From DATBMY01 sp036554605 (lineage in GTDB: Bacteria > Acidobacteriota > Blastocatellia > UBA7656): a DNA stretch of 14,649 nt. Under the pieces are notes generated by a model. It did not search any database, was not told the DNA's origin, and saw nothing but the letters and a program-made list of their open reading frames with translations. The translations under genes were made by a program, and so were the position numbers. Location of the stretch: NCBI GenBank assembly GCA_036554605.1, contig DATBMY010000450.1:1-14649 (forward strand), given 5' to 3'. Below, piece by piece: positions 13,859 through 14,649 of this stretch (positions are counted from its first letter, which is position 1; each line of letters opens with the position of its first letter).

Positions 13859-13864
13859 ATTATA
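13859..13864 (-). promoter_or_regulatory. Possible -10 element for the kinase gene
   Basis: A perfect TATAAT on the minus strand about 115 bases upstream of the GTG start. No convincing -35 was found at 16-18 bases, so this is weak evidence. Confidence 0.3.
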
Positions 13865-13967
13865 ACCAAAGTGCTAGCCGTCGGCTACGGTCTCAAACGT
13901 AATAGCCATTGCTGACCAGGACGTGCTGTCTCGATCTTACGCCAGCACATTGCTCATCAACCGCCGG

Positions 13968-14649
13968 TCACACGACCGATGCTTCAGTCTCCGGTTCGAC
14001 GGGCCTATTCTCCTCGACTGGCTGGAAGTGCCGCGATTCTCGTTCGCCAACCTGCTGCCTCCACATGGCATAGTACAGGCCCTTTTTTTCAAGCAGAGAA
14101 TCGTGCGTCCCAGACTCGGTGATCCGCCCCTTTTCCAGAACGTATATGGTGTCGGCGTGAGATATGGTGCTCAACCGGTGCGCGATCAAAATGACCATAT
14201 GCTCTTTGCTGCCGGATACGCCGCGGACAGCCTTCGTGATCTCCTGCTCGGTGATCGAATCGAGCGCCGAAGTCGCTTCGTCAAAGATAAAGAGCCTGGG
14301 GCCGCGCAACAGGGCACGGGCAATCGAAAGGCGTTGACGCTCGCCGCCCGATACTCGAAGCCCGCCCTCTCCGAGTGGCGTGTCCAGACCTTTGCCAGAG
14401 CGGGCCAGCAGCTCGGTGGCGGAAGCCTTTGTGAGCGCGTCGTACATCTCTTCATCGGTGGCATCCGGCTTGACGAACAACAGGTTCTCGCGAATCGTGC
14501 CCGAAAATAGTTGCGGGTCCTGTGTCACAAAACCAATCTGGCGGCGTATGGGGTTATAACGCAGCTCATTGACGGGAATGCCGTCAATATAAATCGTGCC
14601 GCTGATTGGCGTGTAGAGCCCTACGAGCAATTTGACCAGGGTCGATTTT
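13968..14649 (-). CDS. ABC exporter ATP-binding domain (5' part missing)
   Basis: The frame enters from the right edge within Walker A: the first whole codons read KSTLVKLLVGLY, the end of a GKST loop. The remaining 226 residues are the nucleotide-binding domain of an ABCB/MsbA-like exporter: Q-loop in IGFVTQDPQLFSGTIRENL, signature VSGGERQRLSIARALL, Walker B LFIFDEATSALD, and H-loop LIAHRLSTI, followed by the usual TYxxGxHxxLL-like tail ESGTHDSLLEKKGLYYAMW and an acidic C-terminus. The signature has GER rather than the common GQR, which is tolerated. The membrane domain is presumably upstream in the same polypeptide. The substrate cannot be inferred. The gene stops 224 bases before the kinase start on the same strand. 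Confidence 0.92.
   Translation of the reverse strand, partial: KSTLVKLLVGLYTPISGTIYIDGIPVNELRYNPIRRQIGFVTQDPQLFSGTIRENLLFVKPDATDEEMYDALTKASATELLARSGKGLDTPLGEGGLRVSGGERQRLSIARALLRGPRLFIFDEATSALDSITEQEITKAVRGVSGSKEHMVILIAHRLSTISHADTIYVLEKGRITESGTHDSLLEKKGLYYAMWRQQVGERESRHFQPVEENRPVEPETEASVV

Noticed and set aside
13923..13948. Inverted repeat GTGCTG/CAGCAC downstream of the ABC gene as its terminator
   Set aside because: The stem is only six bases with a 14-base loop and there is no U-run after it on the minus strand.

Overview
The window is a soil-type bacterial chromosome segment. By eye its GC content is in the mid-to-high fifties. The gene mix (DinB-like, DUF1326, DUF1287 and YkgJ proteins, a multi-domain hybrid kinase, a serine beta-lactamase-fold hydrolase) would fit an Acidobacteriota such as Blastocatellia, but this is an impression and there is no marker gene to prove it. 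Thirteen protein genes are supported. Both window edges cut a gene: a secreted beta-lactamase-family hydrolase on the left and an ABC exporter on the right. No rRNA, tRNA, CRISPR array or insertion sequence was seen, and no gene-free stretch exceeds 300 bases.

Left part (1-5786): the partial hydrolase on the minus strand diverges from a run of plus-strand genes. These are a GNAT acetyltransferase, a secreted DinB-like protein, a YbaN/DUF454 membrane protein, a small ankyrin-repeat protein, a YkgJ-type cysteine-cluster protein with a long helical tail, an NAD(P)H-dependent FMN reductase and a DUF1287 lipoprotein. DUF454, ankyrin and YkgJ are tightly spaced behind a good promoter and may form one operon. 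The others look like independent housekeeping or stress genes.

Centre (5815-8127) is the most interesting part. A secreted DUF1326 protein with a Cys/His-rich segment has its own promoter and ends at a shared terminator. Facing it is a minus-strand pair of genes, each interrupted by one in-frame TGA at the residue expected to be catalytic. One is an AhpE-like peroxiredoxin with TGA in place of the peroxidatic cysteine (TPV-U-T). The other is an orphan member of the GrdB/PrdB selenoprotein B family (GG-U-PNVC). Each TGA is followed at the proper distance by a hairpin with a G/U-containing apical loop; the one in the GrdB-like gene has a GGUC loop like E. coli fdhF. Neighbouring genes use TGA as a normal stop, so genome-wide code reassignment is excluded and selenocysteine is the natural reading. 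ORF-based annotation would break both genes and lose the catalytic residue.

Right part (8162-14649): a CNT-family transporter with altered substrate-site residues is closely followed by a small zinc-ribbon protein. Convergent to them is a 1272-residue soluble hybrid histidine kinase (PAS, GAF, HisKA, HATPase, REC, PAS, HisKA, HATPase, REC). It carries an unusual in-frame inverted array of short repeats in a linker. The C-terminal part of an ABC exporter runs off the right edge.
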